Below are positions 44,069-54,133 of a DNA stretch of 64,000 nucleotides, piece after piece. This DNA comes from Bradyrhizobium sp. PSBB068 (lineage in GTDB: Bacteria > Pseudomonadota > Alphaproteobacteria > Rhizobiales > Xanthobacteraceae), in NCBI GenBank assembly GCA_016839165.1, contig CP069300.1, positions 6,582,001 through 6,646,000 on the forward strand, given 5' to 3'. Both the position numbers and the translations under genes were made by a program. Positions within the stretch are counted from its first letter, which is position 1, and each line of letters begins with the position of its first letter. The notes below the pieces were generated by a model. The model was not told where the DNA came from and made no database searches. It saw only the letters and a list, made by a program, of their open reading frames with translations.

Positions 44069-44845
44069 ATGGCACAGGGTACGGGACGTCTTTCAGACAA
44101 GGTTGCAATCGTGACCGGCGCGAGCTCGGGCATCGGCCGGGTCACGGCCAAGCTGTTCGCGGCCGAAGGCGCGAAGGTGGTGGTCGGCGCGCGGCGGGAA
44201 AGCGAACTGGCGAGCCTGGTCGACGAGATCAAGGCCAGCGGCGGGACAGCGGTCTCGCTCGCCGGCGACGTGCGCTCGGAAGATTATGCCAAGGCCCTCG
44301 TCGCCCTGGCGGTCAAGGCATTCGGCCGATTAGACATTGCCTTCAACAATGCCGGCACCCTCGGCGAGGGCGGTGCCTCGACCGGCGTCTCCGAAGCCGG
44401 CTGGAACGATGCCGTCGCGATCAACCTCACCGGCTCGTTCCTGGGCGCCAAGCACCAGATCGCCGAGATGACCAAGCATGGCGGCGGATCGGTGATCTTC
44501 ACCTCGACCTTCGTCGGTTACAGCTCGTCATTCCCCGGCGTTGCCGCCTATGCCGCAAGCAAGTCCGGCCTGATCGGCTTGACCCAGACGCTTGCGTCCG
44601 AGTTTGGCCCACAGAACGTCAGGGTCAACGCGGTGCTGCCCGGCGCAATCGAGACCGAGATGTATCGCGAGATGAACGACACCCCTGACAAGGCGGCGTT
44701 CGTCACCAACCTGCACGCGCTCAAGCGCGTGGGTCGCCCCGAGGAAGTCGCGCGCTCGGTGCTTTATTTGGCGTCGGAAGATTCCAGCTTCGTCACCGGG
44801 ACCGCGTTGCTGGTCGACGGCGGCCTCTCGATCACCCGCACCTGA
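44069..44845 (+). CDS. short-chain dehydrogenase/reductase (SDR)
   Basis: 258 residues, classical SDR: NAD(P)-binding TGASSGIG at 16-23, NNAG, a YAASK catalytic Tyr/Lys pair and a C-terminal VTGTALLVDGGLS. The Arg in GARRESE after strand 2 suggests NADPH preference. The ATG at 44069 follows GGAG. It is transcribed with the glutathionyl-hydroquinone reductase downstream, suggesting a redox or quinone/aromatic detoxification role. Confidence 0.92.
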   Translation: MAQGTGRLSDKVAIVTGASSGIGRVTAKLFAAEGAKVVVGARRESELASLVDEIKASGGTAVSLAGDVRSEDYAKALVALAVKAFGRLDIAFNNAGTLGEGGASTGVSEAGWNDAVAINLTGSFLGAKHQIAEMTKHGGGSVIFTSTFVGYSSSFPGVAAYAASKSGLIGLTQTLASEFGPQNVRVNAVLPGAIETEMYREMNDTPDKAAFVTNLHALKRVGRPEEVARSVLYLASEDSSFVTGTALLVDGGLSITRT

Positions 44846-44879
44846 GGCGACCGACCAACCATCGTTCAAGGAGGCTGAC

Positions 44880-45902
44880 ATGGGATTGCTGGTCGACGGG
44901 AAATGGCAAGACGCCTGGTATGCGACAAAGCCAAGCGGTGGTCGCTTCATTCGCAAGGACAGCTCCTTCCGCAACTGGATCACGGCCGACGGCAGCGCCG
45001 GCCCGACCGGAATCGGCGGCTACAAGGCAAAGGCCGGCCGCTATCATCTTTATGTCAGCCTCGCCTGCCCCTGGGCCCACCGCACACTGATCATGCGCGC
45101 GCTGAAGGGGCTCGAGGACCAGATCTCTGTATCGGTGGTGCACTGGCTAATGCTCGAGCACGGCTGGACCTTCGCCGACGGCCCGGGCGTGGTCCCGGAC
45201 ACCGTCTACCACGCCCGGTTCCTGCATCAAATCTATACCGCAGCGGATCCATACTACAGCGGTCGCGTCACCGTTCCCGTACTATGGGACAAGCACACCG
45301 GCAGCATCGTCAGCAACGAATCGTCCGAGATCATCCGGATGCTGAATTCGGCCTTCGATGGAATCGGCGCCAAGCCCGGCGACTACTATCCGGCCGCGCT
45401 CCGCGAAGAGATCGACGCGGTCAACACGCGCGTCTACCACACCGTCAACAACGGCGTTTACAAGGCAGGCTTCGCCACCACGCAGCAAGCCTATGAGGAA
45501 GCCGTCGTGCCGCTGTTCGACACGTTGGACTGGCTCGAGCAACGGCTTGCCGACCGGCGTTTCCTGCTAGGCGACAGCCTGACCGAAGCCGACATCCGCC
45601 TGTTCACGACACTGATCCGCTTCGACGCGGTCTATGTCGGGCACTTCAAGTGCAACATCCGGCGGCTGGTCGATTATCCAAATCTGTTCGCCTATACGCG
45701 CGACATCTATCAGTGGCCCGGCGTCGCCGCGACGGTGGATTTCGAGCATATCCGGCGGCACTATTACGAGAGCCATCGCTCGATCAATCCGACCGGGATC
45801 GTTCCGCTCGGTCCCGTCCTCGACTTCACCGCAGCGCACGGACGCACGCAGCCGGCCGCCGCGAATCTTCCGCGAGCGCATGGGCTTCGGCACGTGGGAT
45901 AG
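44880..45902 (+). CDS. glutathionyl-hydroquinone reductase (omega-type GST, YqjG/PcpF-like)
   Basis: 340 residues. The thioredoxin-like domain carries the catalytic Cys63 in SLACPWAHRTLI, followed by NESSEIIRMLNSAF and an all-helical GST C-terminal domain (LGDSLTEADIRLFTTLIRFDAVY). It reduces glutathionyl-hydroquinones and is found with quinone or aromatic metabolism. The last ~25 residues look lineage-specific. AAGGAGG precedes the ATG. Likely co-regulated with the SDR by the LysR protein. Confidence 0.92.
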   Translation: MGLLVDGKWQDAWYATKPSGGRFIRKDSSFRNWITADGSAGPTGIGGYKAKAGRYHLYVSLACPWAHRTLIMRALKGLEDQISVSVVHWLMLEHGWTFADGPGVVPDTVYHARFLHQIYTAADPYYSGRVTVPVLWDKHTGSIVSNESSEIIRMLNSAFDGIGAKPGDYYPAALREEIDAVNTRVYHTVNNGVYKAGFATTQQAYEEAVVPLFDTLDWLEQRLADRRFLLGDSLTEADIRLFTTLIRFDAVYVGHFKCNIRRLVDYPNLFAYTRDIYQWPGVAATVDFEHIRRHYYESHRSINPTGIVPLGPVLDFTAAHGRTQPAAANLPRAHGLRHVG

Positions 45903-46048
45903 ATCGAGAATCCGCGAGCACGGATGCGAGGTTGAAGCAGATACCCGGTTGAACACCAGAGATCGCGACCGCGACGAACAGCAGAACCCCAACACCACTT
46001 CGTTGGAGGACGGACGATCCGAGAGAACTGCGGCTCCGAAGCCGAATT

Positions 46049-47182
46049 TCATTCCTGCTCGGACGGCGCGAATCCGGCAATCAGCTTCACGAGCTCCGTC
46101 TGGCCTGCGGTGTCGGTCTTTCGAAACACGTTATGAAGGTGGGTCTTGACCGTTGCCTGCGTCAGCCCGAGCGTCTCGGCCAGCGCCCGCACGCCATCGA
46201 CCTTCATGACCGCATCGACAATCCGGACTTCACTCGCCGTGAGCTTGTAGAGCTTGGCGAGCGCCTCGAGCGGCGGTGGATTCGCCGGCGATGTCTTGCG
46301 GACGAAGACGGCGGCGACCGCCGAGTGCAGCGCGCCGGTCCGCTGCCGGTCGCCCGTGGTCAGCGGTAACACGTAGGCAAAGGAGCCGCCCCGCAGCGAA
46401 GTCAGGAGCGGAATCGGACCGGGGTTGCCGGCTGCGGCATTGCCGTTCTCGGCTGCAGCAAGCGCCTCGCGCAACGCGCGCTGCGCCTGCGGCGAGACCG
46501 CCGTCAATGCGCCCATCCTCTCGGTGAGCAGCGCGCCATCGTTGAGCAGAGCGCGTCCGGGACCGTTGGCGAAGACCAGGCGCCCGTTCGCGCCGACCAG
46601 GAAAACGCCGGCCGTGACGTTGTCGAGCGTCTCTAACAGGACCGCCTGCGCGGTCCTGTTCTGGTCGAACAGCCGTCCGATCGAGACCGCACGCTGCAAA
46701 TGCGGCACGATCAGCGCAAGGCGCCGACGATTCTCCGCATCGGCGAGGCCGTCCGCTTCATGCATCTGAATGGCAATGATGGATGAACTGGTCGCGCTCT
46801 TTTCCAGATTGGCGGCGACCGAATCGATGACGCCCTGCGGCTTCATCCACTCCTCGTAGAACACCGTCTCCAGCATTTCTTCGAACGGAACGAGATCGGT
46901 GGACCCGTAGACCTGACCGGCATCATAGAAGGTAGCCGCAGGAAAACATGGATTCAGGGAGAAATATTTCTCGAAGTAAAGCTTGGTGTAGTGAGGATCG
47001 TTGTTGAACAGATGCAGCTGCGCGGACTGCTCGGTTGCGGCATCGTGCCAGAACAGATTTGCCGAGGAGCCACCGACGAACCGACACACTTTCTCGATGG
47101 CACGTGGCCAGAGGGGAGGATCGAGCGCGGCATCATAAACGACGCCGATCAGCTCTGAAAGCAAGGCTGATTCAGACGTCAC
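46049..47182 (-). CDS. LuxR-type HTH regulator with PAS-like middle (paralogue 1)
   Basis: About 377 residues. An N-terminal sensory region (LIGVVYDAALDPPLWPRAIEKVCRFVGG) is followed by a PAS-like stretch (LDNVTAGVFLVGANGRLVFANGPGRALL) and a LuxR HTH at the C-terminus (LTASEVRIVDAVMKVDGVRALAETLGLTQATVKTHLHNVF). There is no phospho-receiver or acyl-homoserine-lactone domain. GTG 47182 with AAGAG upstream is preferred to TTG 47188. It is homologous in layout to the genes at 52840 and 56259. Confidence 0.85.
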   Translation of the reverse strand: MTSESALLSELIGVVYDAALDPPLWPRAIEKVCRFVGGSSANLFWHDAATEQSAQLHLFNNDPHYTKLYFEKYFSLNPCFPAATFYDAGQVYGSTDLVPFEEMLETVFYEEWMKPQGVIDSVAANLEKSATSSSIIAIQMHEADGLADAENRRRLALIVPHLQRAVSIGRLFDQNRTAQAVLLETLDNVTAGVFLVGANGRLVFANGPGRALLNDGALLTERMGALTAVSPQAQRALREALAAAENGNAAAGNPGPIPLLTSLRGGSFAYVLPLTTGDRQRTGALHSAVAAVFVRKTSPANPPPLEALAKLYKLTASEVRIVDAVMKVDGVRALAETLGLTQATVKTHLHNVFRKTDTAGQTELVKLIAGFAPSEQE

Positions 47183-47337
47183 GGCCAACTCTTCATCGTG
47201 GCGAGCAATTCGTGGGGCATTGGCGCCTCAGTGGGACTCTACCTCTACAACACGCACCATCACGACGGCAAACGTTGCGTACACGAATATTGGGACGGCG
47301 TTGCCCCACGGAACAGCATGCCAAGACCCGTCTGCGG

Positions 47338-47934
47338 CTATTTCGCTGGTGTGTTCGGCTTGGCAGGCGCCGTCTGCCTCTGCGAAACGACGGCCTTTCC
47401 CGACGAAGCTTCCGGCGCGGCGGGCGCCACGGGCGCTGACTGGCCGACCGACAGCGAGACGCCGAACACGCGCCATTGTCCGTCCACCGGCGCGAACAAT
47501 AATTCAAAATTCACCTGCGACGGCACCGACGGGAAAAACCCGGCCATGTGCAACAGGCCATTCGGCTCGATCTGCGGCAATAACGAGAGCTGCGGCTCGA
47601 TCACGGCGACGCCGGAGAGATCGAGCTTATCGGCGCGCTGCTTGGCGAAAATCTCCGCGAGCTTGGCCGCGGTGTTGACCTGGAAACCGGAGGCGCCGAG
47701 GTCGCGCAGCACGGTGTAATTCCCGCTCTTGTTGGCATGATCGAGCGCAAGGAGCGTCGAGCGGATCAGCATCAGCACGCCGTTGCGGTCGATGTTGGCG
47801 GGCTTGGCCGCCTGCTGCTGCGCCGAAGGTTGTGACGGGGGCGGGTGCGGCTGCGGCGACGGCTGCTGCGCGAACGTCGCGACCGCGCCCAGTATCAGGA
47901 GCCCAACGCCGGCACTGACCCAACGCAGCGTCAT
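47338..47934 (-). CDS. secreted protein paired with the YadA-like adhesin (198 aa)
   Basis: 198 residues with a signal peptide (WVSAGVGLLILGAVATFA), a Pro/Gln-rich spacer, then a domain starting NRNGVLMLIRSTLLALDHANKSGNYTVLRDLGA and ending PVDGQWRVFGVSLSV. This resembles NTF2/SnoaL-like or DUF-type stress domains. It begins 18 bases after the adhesin stop, so it is probably co-expressed and may help adhesin export or folding. ATG 47934 chosen. Confidence 0.75.
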   Translation of the reverse strand: MTLRWVSAGVGLLILGAVATFAQQPSPQPHPPPSQPSAQQQAAKPANIDRNGVLMLIRSTLLALDHANKSGNYTVLRDLGASGFQVNTAAKLAEIFAKQRADKLDLSGVAVIEPQLSLLPQIEPNGLLHMAGFFPSVPSQVNFELLFAPVDGQWRVFGVSLSVGQSAPVAPAAPEASSGKAVVSQRQTAPAKPNTPAK

Positions 47935-47951
47935 GGCAATGCCGCTCAAGC

Positions 47952-49484
47952 CTACCACTGGATCGACACGGCGCCACGCCCGCCAGCGACATTGCGCTCG
48001 AGCCCGATGCCGCCGCCGGCATTGGCGACGATCGCATAGTTCTTGCTGTCATAGAGCAGCGCGGTTGCGCCGATTGCAAAGGCGTTGGCACCTTCGAAAT
48101 TGCCGTAACCGGCCGACAGCGCGAATTTGCGGCCCGGTTGCAGCGCCGGCATCGATCCGGCAGCGAGCGCAACCGCGGTGCCGCTGCGCGCCTCGAAACG
48201 GTTGTCCATCACCTGCGATTGCAGCGAGGTCACCTGTGATTGCAGCGAGGTGAACTGTGACTGCAATGAGGTGAGGTTCGATGGATTGAAGCTCGAGGTC
48301 GCCAGGTTTCCGGCGGCGTCCGACGTGACGAAGGACACCGGCCCGCTCTGGGCCGCCAGGCTTGCCGCGGAGGTGACGCCGGCCAGGCGATAAGTGTTGC
48401 CTGCGGTGCCGATCGCGACCTGGTTGGCCGCCGTCGTCGTCGCGCCCGCGCCGACCGCGGTGGAGTTCGCAAATCCTGCGGTGGCGCCGGAACCGATGGC
48501 GGTAGCGCTCGCCGCGGACGCAGTGCTGCCCTGCCCATAGGCCGTCGCGCCTGCATCGGTCGCGCTGCTGCCGGCGCCCGTGGCAGTCGCGTTGGATGCC
48601 GAGGCTATCGCACCATTGCCGAATGCGGAGCTGCCTGCAGCGGCACTTGCCTTCGCCCCATCGCCCACGGCCGTGTTGCCGAGCGCCGCCGCCGAGCTGG
48701 CGCCGATGGCTATCGATCCGGTCGCGACCGCGCCGGTACCGATGGCAATGGCATTCGCGCCGGTACCGGCGGTCGCGCCATCGCCGATCGCGACGGCGCT
48801 CGCCCCGGTGGCGTGGGCATTGTTGCCGGCCGCGAAGGCATTGGCGCCGGTCGCCGTCACCGTATTGCCCAGCGCGACGGCATTTGTGGTGCTGGCGCTG
48901 GCGCCGCTTCCGATGGCCGTCGAGGACACCCCCGCTGCGGCGCTGTTGAGGCCTATTGCAACTGACTTGTCGCCGGTGGACCGTGCGCCCGTACCCGCGC
49001 TTCCGTCGCCGCCACCTCCGATCGCGACGCTGTAACTCCCGGAAGCGGTAGCAGCAAAGTTGGTACCACCAACCCCGGTAAACTCGCCGCCTCCCAACGC
49101 GGTGCTCCCAGCGCCCGCTGCGCTGCTGTTGGCACCGCTCGTCGTGCTGTAGTTTCCACGCGCCTTGCTGCCGACGCCGCTCGCCGTGCTGTCGATACCG
49201 CTTGCCCCGGCGCCCAGGCCGATCGCCATGCTGTTTTGCCCGCTCGCCGTGGTGTTGACACCGATCGCCACGCTGCCATCACCGCTCGCTTGGCTCACGG
49301 GGCCGCAAACGAACGCAAAATTCCCAGTTGCGGTGCCGAGCGGGGCACCTGTCCCGGCCGCGCCGCAAACGGTTTGCGCAGCTGCTGGCAACGGCGCAAA
49401 CAGCGAAACGAACGTCGCGAGCGCGGCGGCGCCAACAGGCGCTTTGATCAAACGAAACATCGATTCAGTGATCGCATGAGGCAT
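47952..49484 (-). CDS. YadA-like trimeric autotransporter adhesin
   Basis: 510 residues. Signal peptide (AALATFVSLFAPLPAAA), then a long left-handed beta-roll head of about 20 degenerate repeats of the type SxAIGxxAxA (about 65-385). A very short stalk built from TSLQSQV heptads follows (about 410-432), then a C-terminal trimeric anchor (DNRFEARSGTAVALAAGSM ... RGAVSIQW) with terminal Trp. It should self-export through the outer membrane and mediate attachment. ATG 49484 is taken as start with GAGAG upstream. Confidence 0.87.
   Translation of the reverse strand: MPHAITESMFRLIKAPVGAAALATFVSLFAPLPAAAQTVCGAAGTGAPLGTATGNFAFVCGPVSQASGDGSVAIGVNTTASGQNSMAIGLGAGASGIDSTASGVGSKARGNYSTTSGANSSAAGAGSTALGGGEFTGVGGTNFAATASGSYSVAIGGGGDGSAGTGARSTGDKSVAIGLNSAAAGVSSTAIGSGASASTTNAVALGNTVTATGANAFAAGNNAHATGASAVAIGDGATAGTGANAIAIGTGAVATGSIAIGASSAAALGNTAVGDGAKASAAAGSSAFGNGAIASASNATATGAGSSATDAGATAYGQGSTASAASATAIGSGATAGFANSTAVGAGATTTAANQVAIGTAGNTYRLAGVTSAASLAAQSGPVSFVTSDAAGNLATSSFNPSNLTSLQSQFTSLQSQVTSLQSQVMDNRFEARSGTAVALAAGSMPALQPGRKFALSAGYGNFEGANAFAIGATALLYDSKNYAIVANAGGGIGLERNVAGGRGAVSIQW
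48210..48272 (-). repeat. three tandem 21-bp units encoding the adhesin stalk heptads
   Basis: Three consecutive 21-base units (48210-48230, 48231-48251, 48252-48272) each encode one TSLQSQV/F heptad. The first two differ by one base and the third is more diverged. In-frame gain or loss of units would lengthen or shorten the coiled-coil stalk without breaking the protein. Confidence 0.7.
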
Positions 49485-49979
49485 TTGCGCTCTCAACTCC
49501 AGAACTCCGGCCGGTCCTGACGGGTTGACCGGACGTCGCGACCGCGAATGTGGGACACGGCCGCAGGCCCGACATCAACCGTTCGGTTGAACTCGTCTTC
49601 AACGTCGTCGAGCGCCGGAGTTTTCCCGCCAAGTGTTGCCGAATTGCTTCGGGTTGCATCCTGAAGTTTCTGCACCCGGCCATCGGGCCTTGCCATCAGG
49701 CCGACAATCGCACCTCAAGGAACGCAACGCCGGATACGGCGAGCAAGTTCTACGGATGCGATCGAGCTTGAATGCCAAACTGGCACCGCCGGGTCGCCGG
49801 CCGGAAGAATGGCACGGCGCTGATCTCTTATGCCATTGAGATATCAGCATGATTCGCCAACTGCCATTCCGACCCCTTCAGTCCGATCTGGAACTCGTCG
49901 GCGATGGCAATGCGCGACCGGGCCGGACGGCATGCTGATCGGTTGAATTCGCGACGCCGGAGTCTTATGCGTGGCGGCC
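49485..49979. other. regulatory region between the adhesin and YgiQ genes
   Basis: 495 bases. It contains the TCAACCG palindrome (49575-49590) and sequence similar to that at 57754-57900. A 67-codon frame (49493-49696, minus) ends 8 bases before the adhesin start and could be a small gene, but its ribosome site is weak and the homologous copy is not open in the same frame. Confidence 0.45.
49575..49590. promoter_or_regulatory. palindrome TCAACCG-TT-CGGTTGA upstream of the adhesin
   Basis: Perfect 7-base arms with a 2-base centre, 91 bases upstream of the adhesin ATG. Very similar sites occur at 54605 and 57754 in the same gene neighbourhood, so it is a candidate operator for one of the three LuxR-type regulators. 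Confidence 0.55.
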
Positions 49980-52010
49980 ATGAGCACCCTTGCCAACGCC
50001 GAAATGTCCCTGACGTCGTGGCCGCGCCACGAGGCGCGCGCCGACAAGCCGGCACCGTTCCTGCCGATGAACCGTGCCGAGATGACGGCGCTCGGCTGGG
50101 ACCAATGCGATATCGTGCTGGTGACGGGCGATGCCTATGTCGACCATCCGAGCTTCGGCATGGCGATCATCGGCCGCTTGCTGGAGGCCCAGGGCTTCAG
50201 GGTCGGCATCATCGCGCAACCCGACTGGCAGTCGGCCGAACCGTTCAAGGCGCTGGGAAAACCGCGCGTGTTCTTCGGCGTCACCGGCGGCAACATGGAT
50301 TCGATGGTCAACCGCTACACCGCGGACCGCCGGCTGCGCCATGACGACGCCTACACGCCGGACGGCGAAGGCGGCCGCCGGCCGGACCGTTGCACCATCG
50401 TCTATGCGCAGCGCTGCCGTGAAGCGTTCAAGGACGTGCCGATCGTGCTCGGCGGCATCGAGGCGTCGCTGCGCCGCATCGCGCATTACGACTATTGGTC
50501 CGACAAGGTGCGCCGCTCGATACTGGCGGACGCCAAGGCCGACCTTCTGCTCTACGGCAACGCCGAACGTGCCGTCGTCGAGGTGGCGCACCGGCTCGCC
50601 AATGGCGAAGCGCCGCGCGATCTCGATTCGATCAGGGGCGTTGCGCTGTTCCGCCGCGTGCCCGAGGATTACGCCGAGTTGCATGCCGACGATCTCGACT
50701 CCGCCGACGAGGGCGCAGCGCGCCAGGCGGGCAACGTCGTGATCCGCCTGCCGGCCTGCGAGCAGGTCGAGCAGGACCGTGACGCTTACGCCCGCGCATC
50801 GCGCGTGCTGCATCGGGAGAGCAACCCCGGCAACGCGCGGCCACTGGTGCAGCGTCACGGTGACCGCGACCTCTGGCTCAACCCGCCGCCGATCCCGCTG
50901 TCGACGGCCGAGATGGACGCCGTCTACGACCTGCCCTACGCGCGTGCGCCGCATCCCTCCTACAAGGACGCCAAGATCCCGGCCTGGGAGATGATCCGCT
51001 TCTCGGTGACCATCATGCGCGGCTGCTTCGGCGGCTGCACGTTCTGCTCGATCACCGAGCACGAGGGCCGCATCATCCAGAACCGCTCGGAGGGCTCGAT
51101 CCTGCGCGAGATCGAGCGCATCCGGGACAAGACGCCGGGCTTCACAGGCGTGATATCCGACATCGGCGGGCCGACCGCCAACATGTACCGGATGGCCTGC
51201 AAGGATCCGAAGATCGAGGCGGCATGCCGGCGGCCGTCCTGTGTCTTTCCCGAAATCTGTCCGAACCTCAACACCTCGCATGACGACCTGATCAGGCTCT
51301 ATCGCAAGGTGCGCGAGGTGAAGGGCGTCAAGCGGGTGATGGTGGCGTCCGGCGTGCGCTACGACCTCGCGGTCGAGAGCCCCGAATACATCAAGGAGCT
51401 CGTCACCCATCACGTCGGCGGCTACCTGAAGATCGCGCCCGAGCACACCGAGCGCGGCCCACTCGACAAGATGATGAAGCCGGGCATCGGCGCCTATAAT
51501 CGCTTCAAGAAAATGTTCGATGCCGCGGCCGAGCAGGCCGGCAAGAAATACTACCTGATCCCGTATTTCATCGCCGCGCATCCGGGCACGACCGACGAGG
51601 ACATGATGAACCTCGCGCTCTGGCTCAAGAAGAACCGCTACCGCGCCGACCAGGTGCAGACCTTCCTGCCCTCGCCGATGGCGACCGCGACCGCGATGTA
51701 CCACACCGGCGTCAATCCGCTGCGCGGCGTGCGCCGCGGGGCGAGCGACAAGGTCGAAGCGATCAAGGGCCTCCGGCAACGCCGGTTGCACAAGGCGTTC
51801 CTGCGCTACCACGACCCGGACAACTGGCCGGTGCTACGCGAAGCGCTGATCCAGATGGGACGCCGCGATCTGATCGGCTCGCGCCCCGACCAGCTGGTGC
51901 CCGCCCACCAGCCGCCCGGCACCGGCAAGGCCGCCGGCACGCGGCGACCGCTGCGCGACGGCGGCAAGGCGCAGCGGTTCACGACCAAGGGCGTGCGGAT
52001 GGGAAAGTGA
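49980..52010 (+). CDS. YgiQ-family radical SAM protein
   Basis: 676 residues. N-terminal YgiQ domain ([52 protein letters not shown]), then the radical SAM core with Cys349, Cys353 and Cys356 ([10 protein letters not shown]) for a 4Fe-4S cluster, and a C-terminal Lys/Arg-rich tail. Full family length. The reaction is not established for the family. ATG 49980 is taken; GTG 49971 and ATG 50004 are possible. Confidence 0.92.
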   Translation: MSTLANAEMSLTSWPRHEARADKPAPFLPMNRAEMTALGWDQCDIVLVTGDAYVDHPSFGMAIIGRLLEAQGFRVGIIAQPDWQSAEPFKALGKPRVFFGVTGGNMDSMVNRYTADRRLRHDDAYTPDGEGGRRPDRCTIVYAQRCREAFKDVPIVLGGIEASLRRIAHYDYWSDKVRRSILADAKADLLLYGNAERAVVEVAHRLANGEAPRDLDSIRGVALFRRVPEDYAELHADDLDSADEGAARQAGNVVIRLPACEQVEQDRDAYARASRVLHRESNPGNARPLVQRHGDRDLWLNPPPIPLSTAEMDAVYDLPYARAPHPSYKDAKIPAWEMIRFSVTIMRGCFGGCTFCSITEHEGRIIQNRSEGSILREIERIRDKTPGFTGVISDIGGPTANMYRMACKDPKIEAACRRPSCVFPEICPNLNTSHDDLIRLYRKVREVKGVKRVMVASGVRYDLAVESPEYIKELVTHHVGGYLKIAPEHTERGPLDKMMKPGIGAYNRFKKMFDAAAEQAGKKYYLIPYFIAAHPGTTDEDMMNLALWLKKNRYRADQVQTFLPSPMATATAMYHTGVNPLRGVRRGASDKVEAIKGLRQRRLHKAFLRYHDPDNWPVLREALIQMGRRDLIGSRPDQLVPAHQPPGTGKAAGTRRPLRDGGKAQRFTTKGVRMGK

Positions 52011-52073
52011 ACGCTGCATCATCGACTTGGCTTCATCGCCAAATCCGCAGCCTCGAATTCAGAGACCGATCGT

Positions 52074-52727
52074 ATGGCCACTTTCATCCTGATACCCGGC
52101 GGCTGGCAGGGCGGCTGGGTCTACCAAGATGTCGCCGAAATACTGGCTGCGCACGGGCACAAGGCTGTTCCGGTCACGCTTGCGGGGCTCGGCGAAGCGC
52201 CTGCCCCTTTGGCCAATCTTGATGCTCACATCGGCGAGGTTGCGCATGCCGTGAAGTCGCATGACGACGAACTCGTCATTGTCGGACAGTCCTACGGTGG
52301 AATGGTCGTGAGCGGCGCAGCTGACGTGGCACCATCGCAGATTCGCGCGCTGGTCTATGTCGACGCCTATGTGCCCGATTCCGGCGACTCAGTCTGGTCG
52401 CTGACGACGCCCCGTTTTCGAGATCTTTTTGTCGCGGGTGTAAAATCCGACGGACTGAACTGCGCGCCACCTCCGAACCTTGACCCGCGCTGCCGACCGC
52501 AGCCGATCGGGACGTTCCTGCAATCCATCAATCTGAGCGGGCGATGGCGTGAAGTGCCACGCAAGTCCTACGTCGGCGCATTCGGATGGGAGGGAAGTCC
52601 TTTCCTTGATCTCTATGAGCGCTTGAGCCGCGATCCGGGCTGGTCGACCATCGCCCTCGACTGCGGGCACAATGTCGCACGCCTGAAGCCCGACGTTCTG
52701 GCGCATATTTTGCTGGGTCAGGTTTGA
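52074..52727 (+). CDS. alpha/beta-hydrolase (methylesterase/salicylate-esterase-like)
   Basis: 217 residues: oxyanion region LIPGGWQGGWVYQDV, nucleophile Ser73 in VGQSYGGMV, and a late catalytic His199 in CGHNVARLKPD. The small size and cap pattern resemble plant-type methyl esterases and related bacterial hydrolases. It stands alone between the ygiQ and luxR genes. Substrate unknown. Confidence 0.87.
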   Translation: MATFILIPGGWQGGWVYQDVAEILAAHGHKAVPVTLAGLGEAPAPLANLDAHIGEVAHAVKSHDDELVIVGQSYGGMVVSGAADVAPSQIRALVYVDAYVPDSGDSVWSLTTPRFRDLFVAGVKSDGLNCAPPPNLDPRCRPQPIGTFLQSINLSGRWREVPRKSYVGAFGWEGSPFLDLYERLSRDPGWSTIALDCGHNVARLKPDVLAHILLGQV

Positions 52728-52839
52728 CCGTCCAACGCTTGCACCGAGGGCATTCGTCGTGATCGCCGCGTGTACCCCTGGTCTCACCGCTATCGCATTA
52801 TGTCCCCGTTGACGCCTCTGACCTTCGAGCGAGCCCGGA

Positions 52840-53982
52840 ATGCAGCAAGCTTCGGTCGAAAAGTTCTCGAACCTCATTGGTGCCATCTACGATTGCGTGA
52901 TCGCGCCGGAACGATGGGCAGCGGTTCTGGACGGGATTTGCGCCGAGTTCGGCTTTGCCACCGGCGCGCTCTCGGTCGCCAGCCTCACAAACATGAAGGC
53001 GGGCGTCAATGCGGTCTCCGGGTCCAACCTGGCCCAGATGGCTCAGAACGGGATCGCGTATGGGACTGACATCATCGAACTCTGGGGCGGCGCTGAGCGC
53101 ATTCAGCAATACCCGCTCGGAGAGCCGATCGTTCAATCCCAGGCCGTCCGGCAGGACGTCATCCTCGGCAATCGCTATTATCTCGAGTGGGCACTGCCGA
53201 AGGGCCTGTTCGACGCCGTTGCCGTCGGCCTCGTTCGCGACGGGATGATGGTTGGAAATGCCATATTCAGTCAGCATGAATCGGCCGGCCCGATTCGCGA
53301 TGCGCAGATCACCGGATTGCGGCTGCTGGCACCTCACATTCGCCGTGCCGTGACGATCAGCAATCTGTTCGACATGAAGACGGTGGAAGCCGCAACATTC
53401 GCCGCGACCGTGGAGGCCCTGACGGCTGGTGTCGTCCTGGCGGACGAGGAATCCAAAATCGTTCACGCCAACGCCACGGCCACCGCGATGCTCGCAGCCG
53501 GTGATCCGATTGTGGTTCGACACGGCCGGATCGCCGTTCAGTCCACGATCACGACAAGCACATTGCAGTCGGCTGTCGCACATGCGGCGAAGGACGAGGC
53601 GACGCTCGGGCAAAAGGGCATCGGCATCCCGATCCTTCGTCCCGACGGAGCCCCTCTTGTCATCCACGTTCTGCCGTTGCGACGCGGCCACATGCGATCC
53701 GGTTTGATCCAGAGAGCCGCCGCCGCTCTGTTCGTTGCGTCGGCTTCCGGGCCGCCGCGATTGCCTCAGGATGCTCTCAGCCAGCTCTATGATCTGACGC
53801 CGGCCGAGATTCGTATCTTCGAGCTCGTTTGCGAAGGACAAACTCGAGCCGATATCGCGGCGATGCTCGGCATTTCGGTCAGCACCGTCAAAACTCATCT
53901 CATTCACGTCTTCGACAAGACAGGGTGCCGGCGTCAAGTTGATCTGGTCAGGCTCGCAAAGTCACTCACTTTCCCGGTGTAA
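52840..53982 (+). CDS. LuxR-type HTH regulator with PAS-like middle (paralogue 2)
   Basis: 380 residues with the same plan as the regulators at 46049 and 56259. N-terminal LIGAIYDCVIAPERWAAVLDGICAEFG, PAS-like ALTAGVVLADEESKIVHANATATAML, and a C-terminal LuxR HTH (LTPAEIRIFELVCEGQTRADIAAMLGISVSTVKTHLIHVFDKTG), the most canonical of the three. ATG 52840. It is the only one of the three on the plus strand. Confidence 0.88.
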   Translation: MQQASVEKFSNLIGAIYDCVIAPERWAAVLDGICAEFGFATGALSVASLTNMKAGVNAVSGSNLAQMAQNGIAYGTDIIELWGGAERIQQYPLGEPIVQSQAVRQDVILGNRYYLEWALPKGLFDAVAVGLVRDGMMVGNAIFSQHESAGPIRDAQITGLRLLAPHIRRAVTISNLFDMKTVEAATFAATVEALTAGVVLADEESKIVHANATATAMLAAGDPIVVRHGRIAVQSTITTSTLQSAVAHAAKDEATLGQKGIGIPILRPDGAPLVIHVLPLRRGHMRSGLIQRAAAALFVASASGPPRLPQDALSQLYDLTPAEIRIFELVCEGQTRADIAAMLGISVSTVKTHLIHVFDKTGCRRQVDLVRLAKSLTFPV

Positions 53983-54133
53983 GCCGCGCCAACGACGGCT
54001 CGTCCAGTCGCTGATGCCGCACGTGCCCTGTCACGCCGGCACCGACAACAAATGACTGAAGAACGATACGACGATTTCCCTCAAACAAGACCCTGCTCCA
54101 AATTCGGCGTGATCGAGTGCCTTCCAAAATCGG

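Noticed and set aside
49493..49696. 67-codon frame directly before the adhesin
   Set aside because: Weak ribosome site and the homologous region at 57.8 kb is not open in the same frame; kept as a possibility in the region note only.
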